64,000 nt of DNA, taken from the NCBI GenBank assembly GCA_017466345.1, contig JAFTUI010000004.1:1-64000 (forward strand), in the 5' to 3' direction. The position numbers and the translations under genes were made by a program. This document shows positions 53,029 to 61,894 of this stretch, in pieces; the stretch's first letter is position 1; every line of letters begins with the position of its first letter. The notes below the pieces were generated by a model. The model was not told the DNA's origin. It searched no databases and saw only the letters and a list, made by a program, of their open reading frames with translations. Origin of the DNA: Tidjanibacter sp. Lineage in GTDB: Bacteria; Bacteroidota; Bacteroidia; Bacteroidales; Rikenellaceae.

Positions 53029-53114
53029 AGCCGCAGGGGGCGAAGATGCCCGACTGACGGCTGTCCATTCGGACAATTTAAGGAAAACACGTTCACCTCT
53101 AAATCCGAACAGCC
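53029..53114 (+). promoter_or_regulatory. Structured corA leader with two exclusive stems
   Basis: AGCCG (53029-53033) can pair with CGGCT (53058-53062) around an inner hairpin GGGC/GCCC (53038-53051). GGCTG (53059-53063) and TTCGGA (53068-53073) can instead pair with TCCGAA and CAGCC (53104-53114). The two stems share CGGCT, so only one can form. This resembles an attenuator or riboswitch expression platform for a Mg transporter. It is read from the sequence by eye and was not folded. Confidence 0.5.
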
Positions 53115-53122
53115 CACAAACA

Positions 53123-54067
53123 ATGATCACAATTTACCTCAAACAATACAACAAAATAGTACGCGAAGCCGACATCAAACTCTTTGATGAACTCGGCTAC
53201 GATGATATTTTGTGGATAGACCTTCTCTCGCCAACCATCCAAGAGCGTAAGGCGGTGGAGAATTTTATGGAACTCAACCTTCTGACACGTCAGCAGATTG
53301 AGGAGATTGAGTCCACATCTAAATACTCTGAAACAGAGAATGCAATCTTCTCCAACACAAACTTCTTTGTGCCTCAGGCAGACGGCTTTACAGTAGAGCC
53401 TGTGTCGTTCATTGTGAGCGAGGGTGTGCTCATCACTACCCGCAACGCAGAGTTCCGCACCTTCAACGAGGCAGCAAAGAGGCTTCAAATGAACGCGCGT
53501 GCATACAATACGGGCTACCACTTGCTCATCTCTATCTTGGAGGTGAGGATTGACGCGGACGCCGACCTTGTGGAGAATGTTGCAAAGCAGATTGCCACTC
53601 TCAGCAAAGAGATTTCGGTGGATGGCGAGGTTGACAAGCGCGACATCACACGCATCAACACCTTGCAGGAGCAGACAATGTTGATTCGCGAGAACATCTT
53701 TGACCGCCAGCGTATCCTCTCGGGCATCCAGCGAAGCGAACGCTTCCCCAACGATATTTACCCGCGTCTGCAACTAATGATGAGGGATGTGAACTCCCTT
53801 ATCTCTCACGCCGATTTCAGCTTCGAGCGTCTGGACTACTTGCAGGACACCGCGCTGGGTCTGATTACCATCGAGCAGAACAACTCCTCGAAGATTTTGG
53901 CACTCGCTTCGGTGGTCTTCCTCCCCGCAACCTTGGTGGCGAGTATCTATGGTATGAACTTCAAGAAGATGCCATTCCTCGATTGGGACAATGGTTGGAT
54001 TGTAGCAATGCTCCTAATCATTGCTCTGGCGGGCGGAACGTACCTTATTTTTAAGCGCATAAAATAG
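53123..54067 (+). CDS. corA: CorA-family magnesium/cobalt transporter
   Basis: 314 residues. A large cytosolic domain (about 1-250) with helical arms is followed by two membrane helices. The channel signature YGMNF (about residue 277) precedes the short loop DWDNGWI, which substitutes the usual MPE loop. A Lys/Arg-rich C-terminus (FKRIK) ends it. It forms pentameric Mg2+ channels gated by cytosolic Mg2+. The leader just upstream has alternative stems. A terminator follows 10 bp after the stop. Confidence 0.96.
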   Translation: MITIYLKQYNKIVREADIKLFDELGYDDILWIDLLSPTIQERKAVENFMELNLLTRQQIEEIESTSKYSETENAIFSNTNFFVPQADGFTVEPVSFIVSEGVLITTRNAEFRTFNEAAKRLQMNARAYNTGYHLLISILEVRIDADADLVENVAKQIATLSKEISVDGEVDKRDITRINTLQEQTMLIRENIFDRQRILSGIQRSERFPNDIYPRLQLMMRDVNSLISHADFSFERLDYLQDTALGLITIEQNNSSKILALASVVFLPATLVASIYGMNFKKMPFLDWDNGWIVAMLLIIALAGGTYLIFKRIK

Positions 54068-54075
54068 AACTAAAT

Positions 54076-54107
54076 TAAGGGCTAAACCAATGAGGTTTAG
54101 CCTTTTT
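54076..54107. terminator. Intrinsic terminator after corA
   Basis: The stem GGGCTAAACC with GGTTTAGCC is followed by TTTTTTA. It serves corA and may also serve the convergent barrel gene. Confidence 0.85.
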
Positions 54108-54142
54108 TATTTCTGTAACGTACCTTATTTTCCTATCCAAAT

Positions 54143-54802
54143 TTAGAAGCGGATGATGGTGCCGATTTGGAGCACCGAGTTACGATTGTCTGGCACCGAA
54201 ATGTAGTAGTTTCCGTTTAGGGTGTTGGAAATTCCGTTGTGTGTTTGGGTTATGCCGAGGGCATAACGTACCTCAATGGAGGTGTTACCTGTACCAAACT
54301 CAACCGCAGCCACAACGCCGAAGTCTGTGGGGTGGAAAGAGTCGCTATCGAGCCTTTCGCTACCGCTGACACACCCATCGCCCAACACCGAAGGGGCGGT
54401 ATAATCGCAACTTGCCGACAAGAAAATGCCGACCTGACCACCTGCCGAAAATTGGAGGAACTGCTCGGCGCCGATGGGTAGGCGGTAGTGAGCCATAAGT
54501 GGGATGTTGAGGTAGTGGAAAGAGTAGTCTGTGATAACACCCTCGCTATTCTCGTTGCAGAGTGCGCCCTGCTCGGCAAGGGTTACGTCCAAGCCCACGC
54601 CCAACCTGTCGCCAAAATAGCAGTCGCCCGTGATGCCCGCATAGAAACTCGCTTGTGGCAGAGTGTCGTCTATGCCCACCAACCACGAGAGCGAAAAACC
54701 ATCCCTCAGTCCAAACCGAAAGGTTTGTGCCGAGGCAGTCTGGCAGAGTGTTGCAATGGTGCCAAGCGCCACTATGAGTCGTATGAGGAGTCTTTTTGTC
54801 AT
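54143..54802 (-). CDS. PorT-like outer-membrane beta-barrel protein
   Basis: 219 residues from the ATG at 54802, which is the start of a clean signal peptide (LLIRLIVALGTIATLCQTASAQ). The mature part has alternating hydrophobic strands (FRFGLRDGFSLSWLVG, FHYLNIPLMAHYRLP, FLQFSAGGQVGIFLS, TSIEVRYALGITQ) and ends in Phe (VLQIGTIIRF), as outer-membrane barrels do. Two Cys occur in the loop around CDY...GC. Function is unknown. It shares plan and ending with the barrel at 54894. Confidence 0.82.
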   Translation of the reverse strand: MTKRLLIRLIVALGTIATLCQTASAQTFRFGLRDGFSLSWLVGIDDTLPQASFYAGITGDCYFGDRLGVGLDVTLAEQGALCNENSEGVITDYSFHYLNIPLMAHYRLPIGAEQFLQFSAGGQVGIFLSASCDYTAPSVLGDGCVSGSERLDSDSFHPTDFGVVAAVEFGTGNTSIEVRYALGITQTHNGISNTLNGNYYISVPDNRNSVLQIGTIIRF

Positions 54803-54839
54803 CTGTCCGAAAGGTTTTCTTGCCACAAATGTAAATAAA

Positions 54840-54871
54840 AACTCCGACACTCACAAAGGGGTGTCGGAGTT
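54840..54871. terminator. Intrinsic terminator between the two barrel genes
   Basis: AACTCCGACAC and GTGTCGGAGTT form an 11-bp stem. It lies downstream of the 54894 gene and upstream of the 54802 start, so the two barrel genes are probably separate transcription units. Confidence 0.8.
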
Positions 54872-54893
54872 GTGGTCTAACAGACGACTCTTT

Positions 54894-55577
54894 TTAGAAC
54901 TCGTAGAATACGCCAATTTGGAGCACACCCTGCTTACCATAGCCCTCGCGGGTAACCTCGCCCTCGTCATTTTTGAGTGTGGGGAATACGTTGGTAAGAC
55001 CGATGTTGTAACGAGCGTCAATGCCGATGTTGGCAGTCAGTTTGTACTGAGCACCAAGAGCCAGCGAGAGGTCGAAACCGCTGTAATCCTCAACAGCCTC
55101 AGGATCATACTCGGTAGTCTGGCCATCGGTGGTTACCTTGGAAGCCGAGTTGAAATCGGTTGCAAAACCAAGCTGGGGACCTGCATAGACAGCAATGTTA
55201 GCAAAGTGAGCCTTTGCAAGGATGGGGATGTTGATGTAGCCGGCACTCCAAGAGGTGGCGGTGGTAGAGGCTGCACCGAGAACGCTGCTGCTCGACTCAA
55301 CTTTGGTGTTTACACCCTGTGCCGAGTAGTTCAACTCTACCTGAACACCAAACATAGGCATTACCATATACTCTGCAAATGCGCCCACATTGAAGCCGAG
55401 TTTCATAGACTGCGAGGGTGTCACTTTTGCCAAGTCGCCCCAATCAAGACCACTACCCTCCGAGGTCATACCACTGATAGTCGAAAGGTTGCCGCCAGCT
55501 TTAACGCCGAAATTGAGTTGTGCAAATGCGCCGGTTGCTACAACCAACGCTGCCAAAGAAACGAAGAGTTTTTTCAT
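54894..55577 (-). CDS. PorT-family outer-membrane beta-barrel protein
   Basis: 227 residues. The signal peptide LFVSLAALVVATGAFAQ ends in a clear cleavage site. The mature part has the PorT-like pattern LNFGVKAGGNLSTISGM, LGFNVGAFAEYMVMPMFGVQVELNYSAQG, YINIPILAKAHFANIAVYAGPQLGF, LSLALGAQYKLTANIGIDARYNIGLTNVF, with a terminal strand VLQIGVFYEF. It is a small eight-stranded barrel, probably an outer-membrane structural or secretion-associated protein. Confidence 0.85.
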   Translation of the reverse strand: MKKLFVSLAALVVATGAFAQLNFGVKAGGNLSTISGMTSEGSGLDWGDLAKVTPSQSMKLGFNVGAFAEYMVMPMFGVQVELNYSAQGVNTKVESSSSVLGAASTTATSWSAGYINIPILAKAHFANIAVYAGPQLGFATDFNSASKVTTDGQTTEYDPEAVEDYSGFDLSLALGAQYKLTANIGIDARYNIGLTNVFPTLKNDEGEVTREGYGKQGVLQIGVFYEF

Positions 55578-55810
55578 TTTGTTTTTAGTTTTTTATTTGT
55601 GGTTTATGGTTGTTTTTCTTTTGCAGGGAGTCTTCAAGGCTCCTCTTTTACACAACGAAGATACAAAATAATTCTTGTGTTCCCACCATCTAAGTTCATT
55701 AAAAAGCACCAAAATTTCCATAAGAGAACAAAAAAGAGGACAAAAACAACACCCGCGCGACTAAAAAGAGGGTAAAAACATCGTTGTGCGATAAATTAGT
55801 TTGTGCGGAT

Positions 55811-55841
55811 TTTGAAAAACCAAATCTTATCCGTACTTTTG
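55811..55841 (+). promoter_or_regulatory. Promoter of lipA
   Basis: TTTG (55811-55814) and TACTTTTG (55834-55841) with a 19-bp spacer match the Bacteroidota consensus, 27 bp before the lipA ATG. Confidence 0.75.
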
Positions 55842-55868
55842 CGCTAATTGGAAAAATAGTATATTTTA

Positions 55869-56750
55869 ATGCCTAACCTCAATGACAAGGTAACGCGACA
55901 AATTAAGCCCGAGTGGCTCAAAATTAAACTTCACGATGGCGAGGGTTTTGCCGAAGTTGCGCACATTGTAGAACGTCACGGTTTGCACACAATTTGTAGC
56001 AGCGGCAAGTGCCCAAACAAAGCCGAGTGTTGGAGTCGAAAGACAGCAACCTTTATGATTTTGGGTGATATTTGTACCCGAGGTTGTAAGTTTTGCGCAA
56101 CGCCCACAGGCAAGCCGCTACCTATCGAACACAACGAGCCCGAAAGGGTCGCCGAGTCCATTCGACTAATGGGACTCCGCCACGCTGTCATAACCTCCGT
56201 AGACCGCGATGATCTTGCGGATGCCGGAGCAGAGCATTGGCGTAGGGTGGTTGAGGCAATCAAGACTATTAATCCAAAGACAACAGTAGAAGTGCTTTTG
56301 CCCGATTTTGACGGCAAGAGAGAGCTTATTGAGGTTGCACTTAGTGCTAAGCCCCATATTGTGGGACACAACCTCGAAACCGTTGAGCGCATAACCCCTC
56401 TGGTGCGTTCGAGGGCTAAGTATCGCACTTCGCTCGAAGCACTCCGCATAATGTCCGAGAGTGGCATCCCGACCAAAAGCGGCATAATGCTCGGTTTGGG
56501 AGAGACGCACGAGGAGATATTGCAGGCACTCAGGGACTTGCGCCAGGCAGGAGTGCAGATTGTGACGCTCGGACAATACCTCCGCCCTACCGCAAAGCAC
56601 TATCCGGTGGATAGGTATGTAACCCCCGAGGAGTTTGACCTCTTGAAGGAGGAGGCTCTGGCGATGGGCTTTAAGTATGTGGCAAGTGCACCCCTTGTGA
56701 GGTCGTCCTATTTGGCGGACAAGGCTGTGAGTGCGTGCCAGAAAGAGTAA
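55869..56750 (+). CDS. lipA: Lipoyl synthase
   Basis: 293 residues. Radical-SAM enzyme that inserts two sulfurs into octanoyl groups on lipoyl domains. The auxiliary cluster Cys set is CSSGKCPNKAECW (about 38-50). The radical-SAM cluster is CTRGCKFC (about 66-73), and the last ligand motif is RSSYLADK at the C-terminus. It overlaps an in-frame GTG of the following reading frame, but the real lipB start is 19 bp after the lipA stop. Confidence 0.98.
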   Translation: MPNLNDKVTRQIKPEWLKIKLHDGEGFAEVAHIVERHGLHTICSSGKCPNKAECWSRKTATFMILGDICTRGCKFCATPTGKPLPIEHNEPERVAESIRLMGLRHAVITSVDRDDLADAGAEHWRRVVEAIKTINPKTTVEVLLPDFDGKRELIEVALSAKPHIVGHNLETVERITPLVRSRAKYRTSLEALRIMSESGIPTKSGIMLGLGETHEEILQALRDLRQAGVQIVTLGQYLRPTAKHYPVDRYVTPEEFDLLKEEALAMGFKYVASAPLVRSSYLADKAVSACQKE

Positions 56751-56769
56751 TTTAGAAGACAATGAGGCT

Positions 56770-57477
56770 ATGGAGTTGGACGTTGTAGATTTGGGCACAA
56801 TGGCGTATGGCGAGTGCTGGGAGTTGCAACAGAGGCTCTTTGAGGAGTCCATAGCCCAGAAAGCAGCAGGCGAGAAGCCCTCGCAGAGGGTTCTGCTGGT
56901 GGAGCACCCACCCGTATATACCCTGGGCAAAAGCGGCAAGGAGAGTAACTTGTTGGTTGCCGAGGAGTATCTTAGGGGGCTGGGAGCCGAATTTTTCCAC
57001 ATCGACCGCGGGGGCGACATCACGTTCCACGGACCGGGTCAGATTGTGGGCTACCCCATCCTCGATTTGAGCCAAATGGGCATTGGTTTGAAGGCGTACA
57101 TAGACGCCATAGAGGGTGCGGTTATCGACACTATGGCAGAGTGGGGTATCACTTGCCAGAGAGTAGAGGGGGCTGCGGGTGTTTGGATTGTAGAACCCCA
57201 CAAGCCTATGAGAAAAATTTGCGCCATTGGCGTCAAATCCTCGCATTGGGTGACGATGCACGGTTTTGCCCTGAATGTGAACACCGACCTCAAATGGTTC
57301 GGACTTATCAACCCCTGCGGATTTACAGACCGCACAGCAACCTCGATGGAGCGAGAGTTGGGCGAAAGGGTTGATGCCCAAAGGGTTAAAGAGCGACTCC
57401 TCGGGCACTTGGCTAAGAAATTAGACGTTAATAAAATAAATACTAAAAGATTATGCCAATTGACAAACGTTGGGTAA
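56770..57477 (+). CDS. lipB: Octanoyl-[acyl carrier protein]-protein N-octanoyltransferase
   Basis: 235 residues from the ATG at 56770. A GTG at 56731 would overlap lipA and gives an unlikely leader. It moves octanoate from acyl carrier protein to target lysines, making the LipA substrate. Motifs: RGGDITFHGPGQIVGYPILDL (about 86-106), the catalytic Lys in GVKSSHWVTMHGFALNVNTDL and the Cys in NPCGF. The last 25 bp overlap the start of recJ. Confidence 0.96.
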   Translation: MELDVVDLGTMAYGECWELQQRLFEESIAQKAAGEKPSQRVLLVEHPPVYTLGKSGKESNLLVAEEYLRGLGAEFFHIDRGGDITFHGPGQIVGYPILDLSQMGIGLKAYIDAIEGAVIDTMAEWGITCQRVEGAAGVWIVEPHKPMRKICAIGVKSSHWVTMHGFALNVNTDLKWFGLINPCGFTDRTATSMERELGERVDAQRVKERLLGHLAKKLDVNKINTKRLCQLTNVG

Positions 57478-59213
57478 TCAAGCCACAGGGCGAGAGCGAG
57501 AAGGTGGCAAACCTCTCTTCTGCACTCAACATCCCCCCTGTGCTTGCCAACTTACTTGTACAAAGAGGCATAGAAACTTACAACGAGGCAACGAGGTTCT
57601 TCAACCCGAAACTCTCCGACCTCCACGACCCATTCCTGATGAAGGATATGGATAAGGCTGTCGAGCGTATCGACCAGGCTGTCAGAAGGGGTGAGAAAAT
57701 TATGGTCTATGGCGACTATGATGTGGATGGTTGTACGGCGGTTGCGCTGGTCTACACATTCCTGCGCAGCAGAGGACATCAAAACCTCACATTCTACATC
57801 CCCGACCGCTATACGGAAGGGTATGGCATCTCTATATCGAGTATAGATTATGCCGAGCGTAAAGGTGTGAGCCTTGTTATCGCACTCGATTGCGGTATTA
57901 AGGCCGTTGAGAAGGTTGACTATGCCAACACAAAAGGGATTGATTTCATCATTTGTGACCACCACCTGCCGGGCGACAAGATTCCAGAGGCGGTAGCAGT
58001 TCTCGACCCCAAGAGGGAGGATTGCCACTACCCCTTCGATGAACTCTCGGGTTGCGGTGTGGGCTTCAAACTCGTGCAGGGCTACGCCCAGAGGAAGGGT
58101 ATTCCTTTTAGCGAGGTGGAGAAACTCTTGGACTTGGTTGTGGTGAGTACCGCAGCGGATATTGTGCCGCTGACGGGCGAAAACCGCATCCTTGCTTACT
58201 ACGGATTGCGAAGACTCAACGAGTCCCCACGCAAGGGTCTGCACTCCATCATCCGCATCTGCGGGTTGGATAAACACCAGATTACCATTGACGACATTGT
58301 CTTTAAGATAGGTCCTCGCATCAACGCTGCCGGCAGGATGAGGGTTGATCCTGATGATCCCGATGCAGCTCCTTCGGGCGGTCATAAGGCCGTGGAGATG
58401 CTCATCGAGAGGGACGAGAAGGAGGCAGAGAAGTGTGGCGACATCATTGACGAGTTCAACCAGAACCGCAAGAGTATCGACCGCAACGTCACGCAGGAGG
58501 CGCACGACATCATAGAGAGCAACCCTGAGATGAAGTCCCACAAGAGTATTGTTATCTACAACCCCAAGTGGATGAAGGGTATTGTGGGTATTGTTGCTTC
58601 GAGGCTCATCGAGACCTATTATAAGCCTACGGTGGTGCTCACTATGAGCAACAATTTTGCTACGGGCTCGGCAAGGAGTGTCGCAGGTTTTGACCTCTAT
58701 CAGGCTGTGGAGTCGTGCTCGGACTTGTTGGAGAACTTCGGCGGTCATATGTACGCCGCAGGTCTGACGATGAAACCAGAGAATGTAGAGGAGTTTACTC
58801 GCCGCTTCCACGCCTACGTTGAGGAGCACATAGACCCCTCGCTGTTGGTGCCTCAGGTGGATATTGACTCCGAGTTGCTGTTTAGCGACATTACCCCCTC
58901 GTTTAGGGCTGTGCTGTCGCGCTTCCAGCCCTTCGGACCTGGCAATAACGCACCCGTTTTCGCCACTCGCGGTGTGAGCAATAGGGGTGATGCAAAACTT
59001 GTGGGCGCGGAGTGTGAGCATATCAAGATGGACCTCACTCAGAGGCAGAAACCCAACACCACCATCGGCTCTATCGCATTCCAGCAACCCACCCACTATG
59101 AATGGATTCGCAACGGACGCCCTGTGGATGTGTGCTACTCCATTGTGGAGAACCACTACCGTGGTGTGACAACCCCACAACTCCGCATCAAGGACATCAA
59201 GCCGCTCAAATAA
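57453..59213 (+). CDS. recJ: Single-stranded-DNA-specific exonuclease RecJ
   Basis: 586 residues. A 5'-3' exonuclease of the DHH superfamily used in recombinational and mismatch repair. It has YGDYDVDGCTAVALVY (motif I, about 88), CDHHLPG (the DHH motif, about 168) and ARSVAGFDLYQAVESC with the DHHA1 domain (about 400-470). The OB-type C-terminus is about 490-586. It overlaps lipB by 25 bp and is the last gene of a lipA-lipB-recJ operon with a terminator after it. Confidence 0.96.
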   Translation: MPIDKRWVIKPQGESEKVANLSSALNIPPVLANLLVQRGIETYNEATRFFNPKLSDLHDPFLMKDMDKAVERIDQAVRRGEKIMVYGDYDVDGCTAVALVYTFLRSRGHQNLTFYIPDRYTEGYGISISSIDYAERKGVSLVIALDCGIKAVEKVDYANTKGIDFIICDHHLPGDKIPEAVAVLDPKREDCHYPFDELSGCGVGFKLVQGYAQRKGIPFSEVEKLLDLVVVSTAADIVPLTGENRILAYYGLRRLNESPRKGLHSIIRICGLDKHQITIDDIVFKIGPRINAAGRMRVDPDDPDAAPSGGHKAVEMLIERDEKEAEKCGDIIDEFNQNRKSIDRNVTQEAHDIIESNPEMKSHKSIVIYNPKWMKGIVGIVASRLIETYYKPTVVLTMSNNFATGSARSVAGFDLYQAVESCSDLLENFGGHMYAAGLTMKPENVEEFTRRFHAYVEEHIDPSLLVPQVDIDSELLFSDITPSFRAVLSRFQPFGPGNNAPVFATRGVSNRGDAKLVGAECEHIKMDLTQRQKPNTTIGSIAFQQPTHYEWIRNGRPVDVCYSIVENHYRGVTTPQLRIKDIKPLK

Positions 59214-59240
59214 CCCCAAACTGAGGGGCGCAATACAAAC

Positions 59241-59280
59241 CAACGGGAGGACTAAGCAATTAGTCCTCCCGTTGCTTTTT
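59241..59280. terminator. Intrinsic terminator after recJ
   Basis: The 15-bp arms CAACGGGAGGACTAA and TTAGTCCTCCCGTTG are followed by CTTTTTG. It lies between recJ and the convergent aminopeptidase gene. Confidence 0.92.
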
Positions 59281-59299
59281 GAGCGGGTACTATCGCACC

Positions 59300-60703
59300 C
59301 TATCTATTCTCTGCCATATACGCCTCAATCTCCTCTACGGTGATGGGAATATGTTTGTTGCCACCGAGCATCTTGTTACCATCCTCGGTAATCAGCAGGT
59401 CGTCCTCGATGCGGATGCCGCCAAAGGTGTAGAACTCGCCAAGGCGGTCGTAGTTGATAAAGTCGCGGCACTTGCCCTCGCTCTTCCACTGCTCGATAAG
59501 TGCGGGAATGAAGTAGATGCCGGGCTCATCGGTCAGCACCGTACCGGGGCGCAAGCGCCACCTGCTGCGCATAATGCAGGTGTCAACCTCATCGGCACGA
59601 GCCAAAATTTTGGAGTAATCCCTCATACCCCTCTCGCCCATAGCCTCGCAGTCGTGCACATCCATACCCAAGCCGTGACCTAAGCCGTGGGGCATAAACA
59701 TCCACACTGCCCCCGCAGCCACAGCGTCATCGGCATTGCCCTTCATCAGCCCCATACCGATAAGTCCCTCGGCAAGTGTGCGGAGAGCGGTGTTGTGGAG
59801 GTCGATATACTGACCAGGGCGAGCCACCTTCAACACCTCATCGTGGGCGCGGAGTACTATATTATATATATCCCTCTGTACGGGGCTAAACTTACCACTT
59901 ACGGGGAATGTTCGAGTGTGGTCGGAGCAGTAGTTGTTGATACTCTCGCCACCCGCATCCACAAGGAGCAGGCGTCCATTCTGGCAGATGCCATCGTGGG
60001 AGTGGTTGTGGAGTGTCTCGCCGTGCTGCGACACGATGGAGTGGAACGACACGCCCTCGCCCAGCTGGTGGGTTACGCCCTCCATAGCACCCGCAATTGT
60101 GCGCTCCGATACACCCTCTTTCGTCAGACGCATAGCCGTAGTGTGCATTGCGTAGCCAATCTCGAAAGCCCTTTCGAGTTCCTCAATCTCCTCGGCGCTC
60201 TTCTCCTCGCGGAGTGCTGCCACGTTGATAATAAGGTCAGCAGAGCAGTGTGTGTAGTGCTGCGAGGGGTCGATGCCTGTGAGGTTGCTCATAAGGAGCG
60301 TGCCATCGCCACGATAGGGCACCAAATAGTGCACCTTGCGACCCTGGCGGAGTGCCTCCTGCACCTTGTCGCGTGCGGCAGCAAAGGGTGCAGTATCCTC
60401 CACGCCTACCTGCGCACCCAACTCCTTCACAGATGGCTGAGGACCCATCCAGATGATGTCATCTACGGTGTAGTCGTTGCCAAAGAGGTGGTCGCGCTCC
60501 TCATCGAGGTCAATGATACCCACAAGGTCGGCATTCTGCAAGCCGAAGAAGTATAGAAAAGTGCTGTCCTGACGGAAGGCGTAGGCATTGTCGAAATAGT
60601 TGCGAGGTGCCTCGCTGTTGCCCGGGAGCACCACGATACCCCCTTTGGGCATACGCTGCCTAAGAGCATTTCGGCGAGCGATGTAGGTCTGCTTTGAAAA
60701 CAT
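59300..60703 (-). CDS. pepP: Xaa-Pro aminopeptidase (aminopeptidase P)
   Basis: 467 residues from the ATG at 60703 (FSKQTYIARRNALRQRMPKGG). A longer frame to 60793 has no protein-like start. Cytosolic dimanganese enzyme that removes an N-terminal residue linked to proline. The N-terminal domain is about 1-170. The pita-bread fold carries metal ligands LLVDAGGESINNYCSDHTRTFP (two Asp), GLGHGLGMDVHD (His), LTDEPGIYF (Glu) and RIEDDLLI (Glu). It is divergent from the cobalamin riboswitch locus. Confidence 0.95.
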   Translation of the reverse strand: MFSKQTYIARRNALRQRMPKGGIVVLPGNSEAPRNYFDNAYAFRQDSTFLYFFGLQNADLVGIIDLDEERDHLFGNDYTVDDIIWMGPQPSVKELGAQVGVEDTAPFAAARDKVQEALRQGRKVHYLVPYRGDGTLLMSNLTGIDPSQHYTHCSADLIINVAALREEKSAEEIEELERAFEIGYAMHTTAMRLTKEGVSERTIAGAMEGVTHQLGEGVSFHSIVSQHGETLHNHSHDGICQNGRLLLVDAGGESINNYCSDHTRTFPVSGKFSPVQRDIYNIVLRAHDEVLKVARPGQYIDLHNTALRTLAEGLIGMGLMKGNADDAVAAGAVWMFMPHGLGHGLGMDVHDCEAMGERGMRDYSKILARADEVDTCIMRSRWRLRPGTVLTDEPGIYFIPALIEQWKSEGKCRDFINYDRLGEFYTFGGIRIEDDLLITEDGNKMLGGNKHIPITVEEIEAYMAENR

Positions 60704-60937
60704 ATTTTCTGTATAGTTTTTAGTTTTAGTACTTCTCTTGGCGTAAAGGTAAACAAAAAAAGGCAGAAGAACAAAAAATTTGCCACTTTGCAATATAGTA
60801 AGTCCCCCTCACAGGAGGGATAAAACGTTGGCAGAAGTATAAATGATGGCATAGTTACAAGTGGGTATTTTTGTTTACATTATAATCAATGGAGGTAAAA
60901 AAATTGGCGGAGGGGTGGTGGTGTCGAAATTAATTAC

Positions 60938-60945
60938 TATCTTTG
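60938..60945 (+). promoter_or_regulatory. -7 box of the cobalamin riboswitch transcript
   Basis: TATCTTTG ends 5 bp before the first bases of the riboswitch at about 60951, which is where transcription should start. No convincing -33 element was found. Confidence 0.65.
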
Positions 60946-60950
60946 CGTTG

Positions 60951-61163
60951 CAAACGGAGCCGTGAACGACCTGAGCGTCGGGAGCGGTGAAAAGGGAATT
61001 TGGTGAAAAACCAAGACAATACCAGTTGCTGTAAGTCCCATCCTGCGAGGTGATTAGCTCTTTAATCTGCCCTCCACAGAAAGGATGAATGTTGGACGCA
61101 CTCTTTGCCACTGATCGACAAGATTGGGAAGGCGCGACAACGGGACAAGTCAGAAGACCTGCC
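60951..61163 (+). ncRNA. Cobalamin (adenosylcobalamin) riboswitch
   Basis: The core elements appear in order. The P-stem region gives GGTGAAAAGGGAATTTGGTG with AAAACCAAGACAATACC. TTGCTGTAAG corresponds to the GCNACTGT box. The 3' domain has GCCACTGATC, GGGAAGGC and AGTCAGAAGACCTGCC, matching the conserved GCCACTG...GGGAAGGC...AGNCNGNAGACCNGCC pattern. It should close the downstream genes when B12 is abundant. An open frame at 61089-61298 starts inside it and is not a gene. The 61164-61318 leader after it holds no other clear element. Confidence 0.9.
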
Positions 61164-61318
61164 TTTGCATTATTGTTTCTTTGCCTGCTGGGATACGGGC
61201 TGGGAGCGACGATGAATTTAATCGTTTACATTTTTTTGTTTGACCAAAAAGCACTCGAAACAGGGGGCATTGTACCTTGTTTATTGGGTTGCTCATAAGG
61301 TCGAGTTGTGGGCGGTTA

Positions 61319-61873
61319 ATGTCGGATAAAAACCCTTATAACAGTTCCGTCAGGAGTATGGATTCGGTCCAAACCCAAGCCCACAAGGGGGAGAACTATA
61401 TTCTCAAAACCAACTTGTGGAAGTTTTTTAAGTCGTTGCGAGTGCAGGCAAACCCTCTCTATTGTTTGCTTGTGGCGAGTCCTGTCGATACTGCCTTTGT
61501 CGATATAGTCGGCAGGGGAGATGGGGTGCGCACTCGCAGGCTCTCTGTTGCGCAATTTGTGGCGTCACTCACCAAACTGCCCTCCAAGCAGGTTGCTTAT
61601 CGCATTAATATAAAGGTATGGGGAGAGGATGGCGAGGTCCTCTGGTCTGCCTCCCGTCGCGAGCACCTCTCGATGGATGTTGCCGCAGAACTTCTTCCCG
61701 CAATGATTATGCACCTCTGTCGCTCGGCGGCATCCGAGGGGCACACCTTTGTGCTCACCCCAGAGGTCATCAATCACTATCATTTCCGTCGGCGTTACAT
61801 CGAGGAGTTGGCGCTCCTTGTCTTGAACTGCAACGCACGAATAGCAAGCGAAAACCTTAATCAATTAAAATAA
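61319..61873 (+). CDS. Riboswitch-controlled protein of unknown function
   Basis: 184 residues from the ATG at 61319 (SDKNPYNSSVRSMDSV). A TTG 42 bp upstream also lies in frame. It has no signal peptide or membrane helix and is presumably cytosolic. It is beta/alpha mixed in appearance (YILKTNLWKFFKSLRVQANPLYCLLVASPVDTAFVDIVG, VAYRINIKVWGEDGEVLWS). I do not recognise its family. As the first gene behind a B12 riboswitch and before two surface lipoproteins, a role in cobalamin uptake or use is a reasonable guess only. Confidence 0.75.
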   Translation: MSDKNPYNSSVRSMDSVQTQAHKGENYILKTNLWKFFKSLRVQANPLYCLLVASPVDTAFVDIVGRGDGVRTRRLSVAQFVASLTKLPSKQVAYRINIKVWGEDGEVLWSASRREHLSMDVAAELLPAMIMHLCRSAASEGHTFVLTPEVINHYHFRRRYIEELALLVLNCNARIASENLNQLK

Positions 61874-61894
61874 ATCACTAAAAAACAAAGAGTT

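Noticed and set aside
57552-59243. 563-codon open frame antisense to recJ
   Set aside because: It is opposite the DHH exonuclease gene with intact motifs. No start signal or homology features.
61089-61298. 69-codon open frame at the start of the B12 locus
   Set aside because: Its first third lies inside the conserved 3' domain of the cobalamin riboswitch, so it is not a gene.
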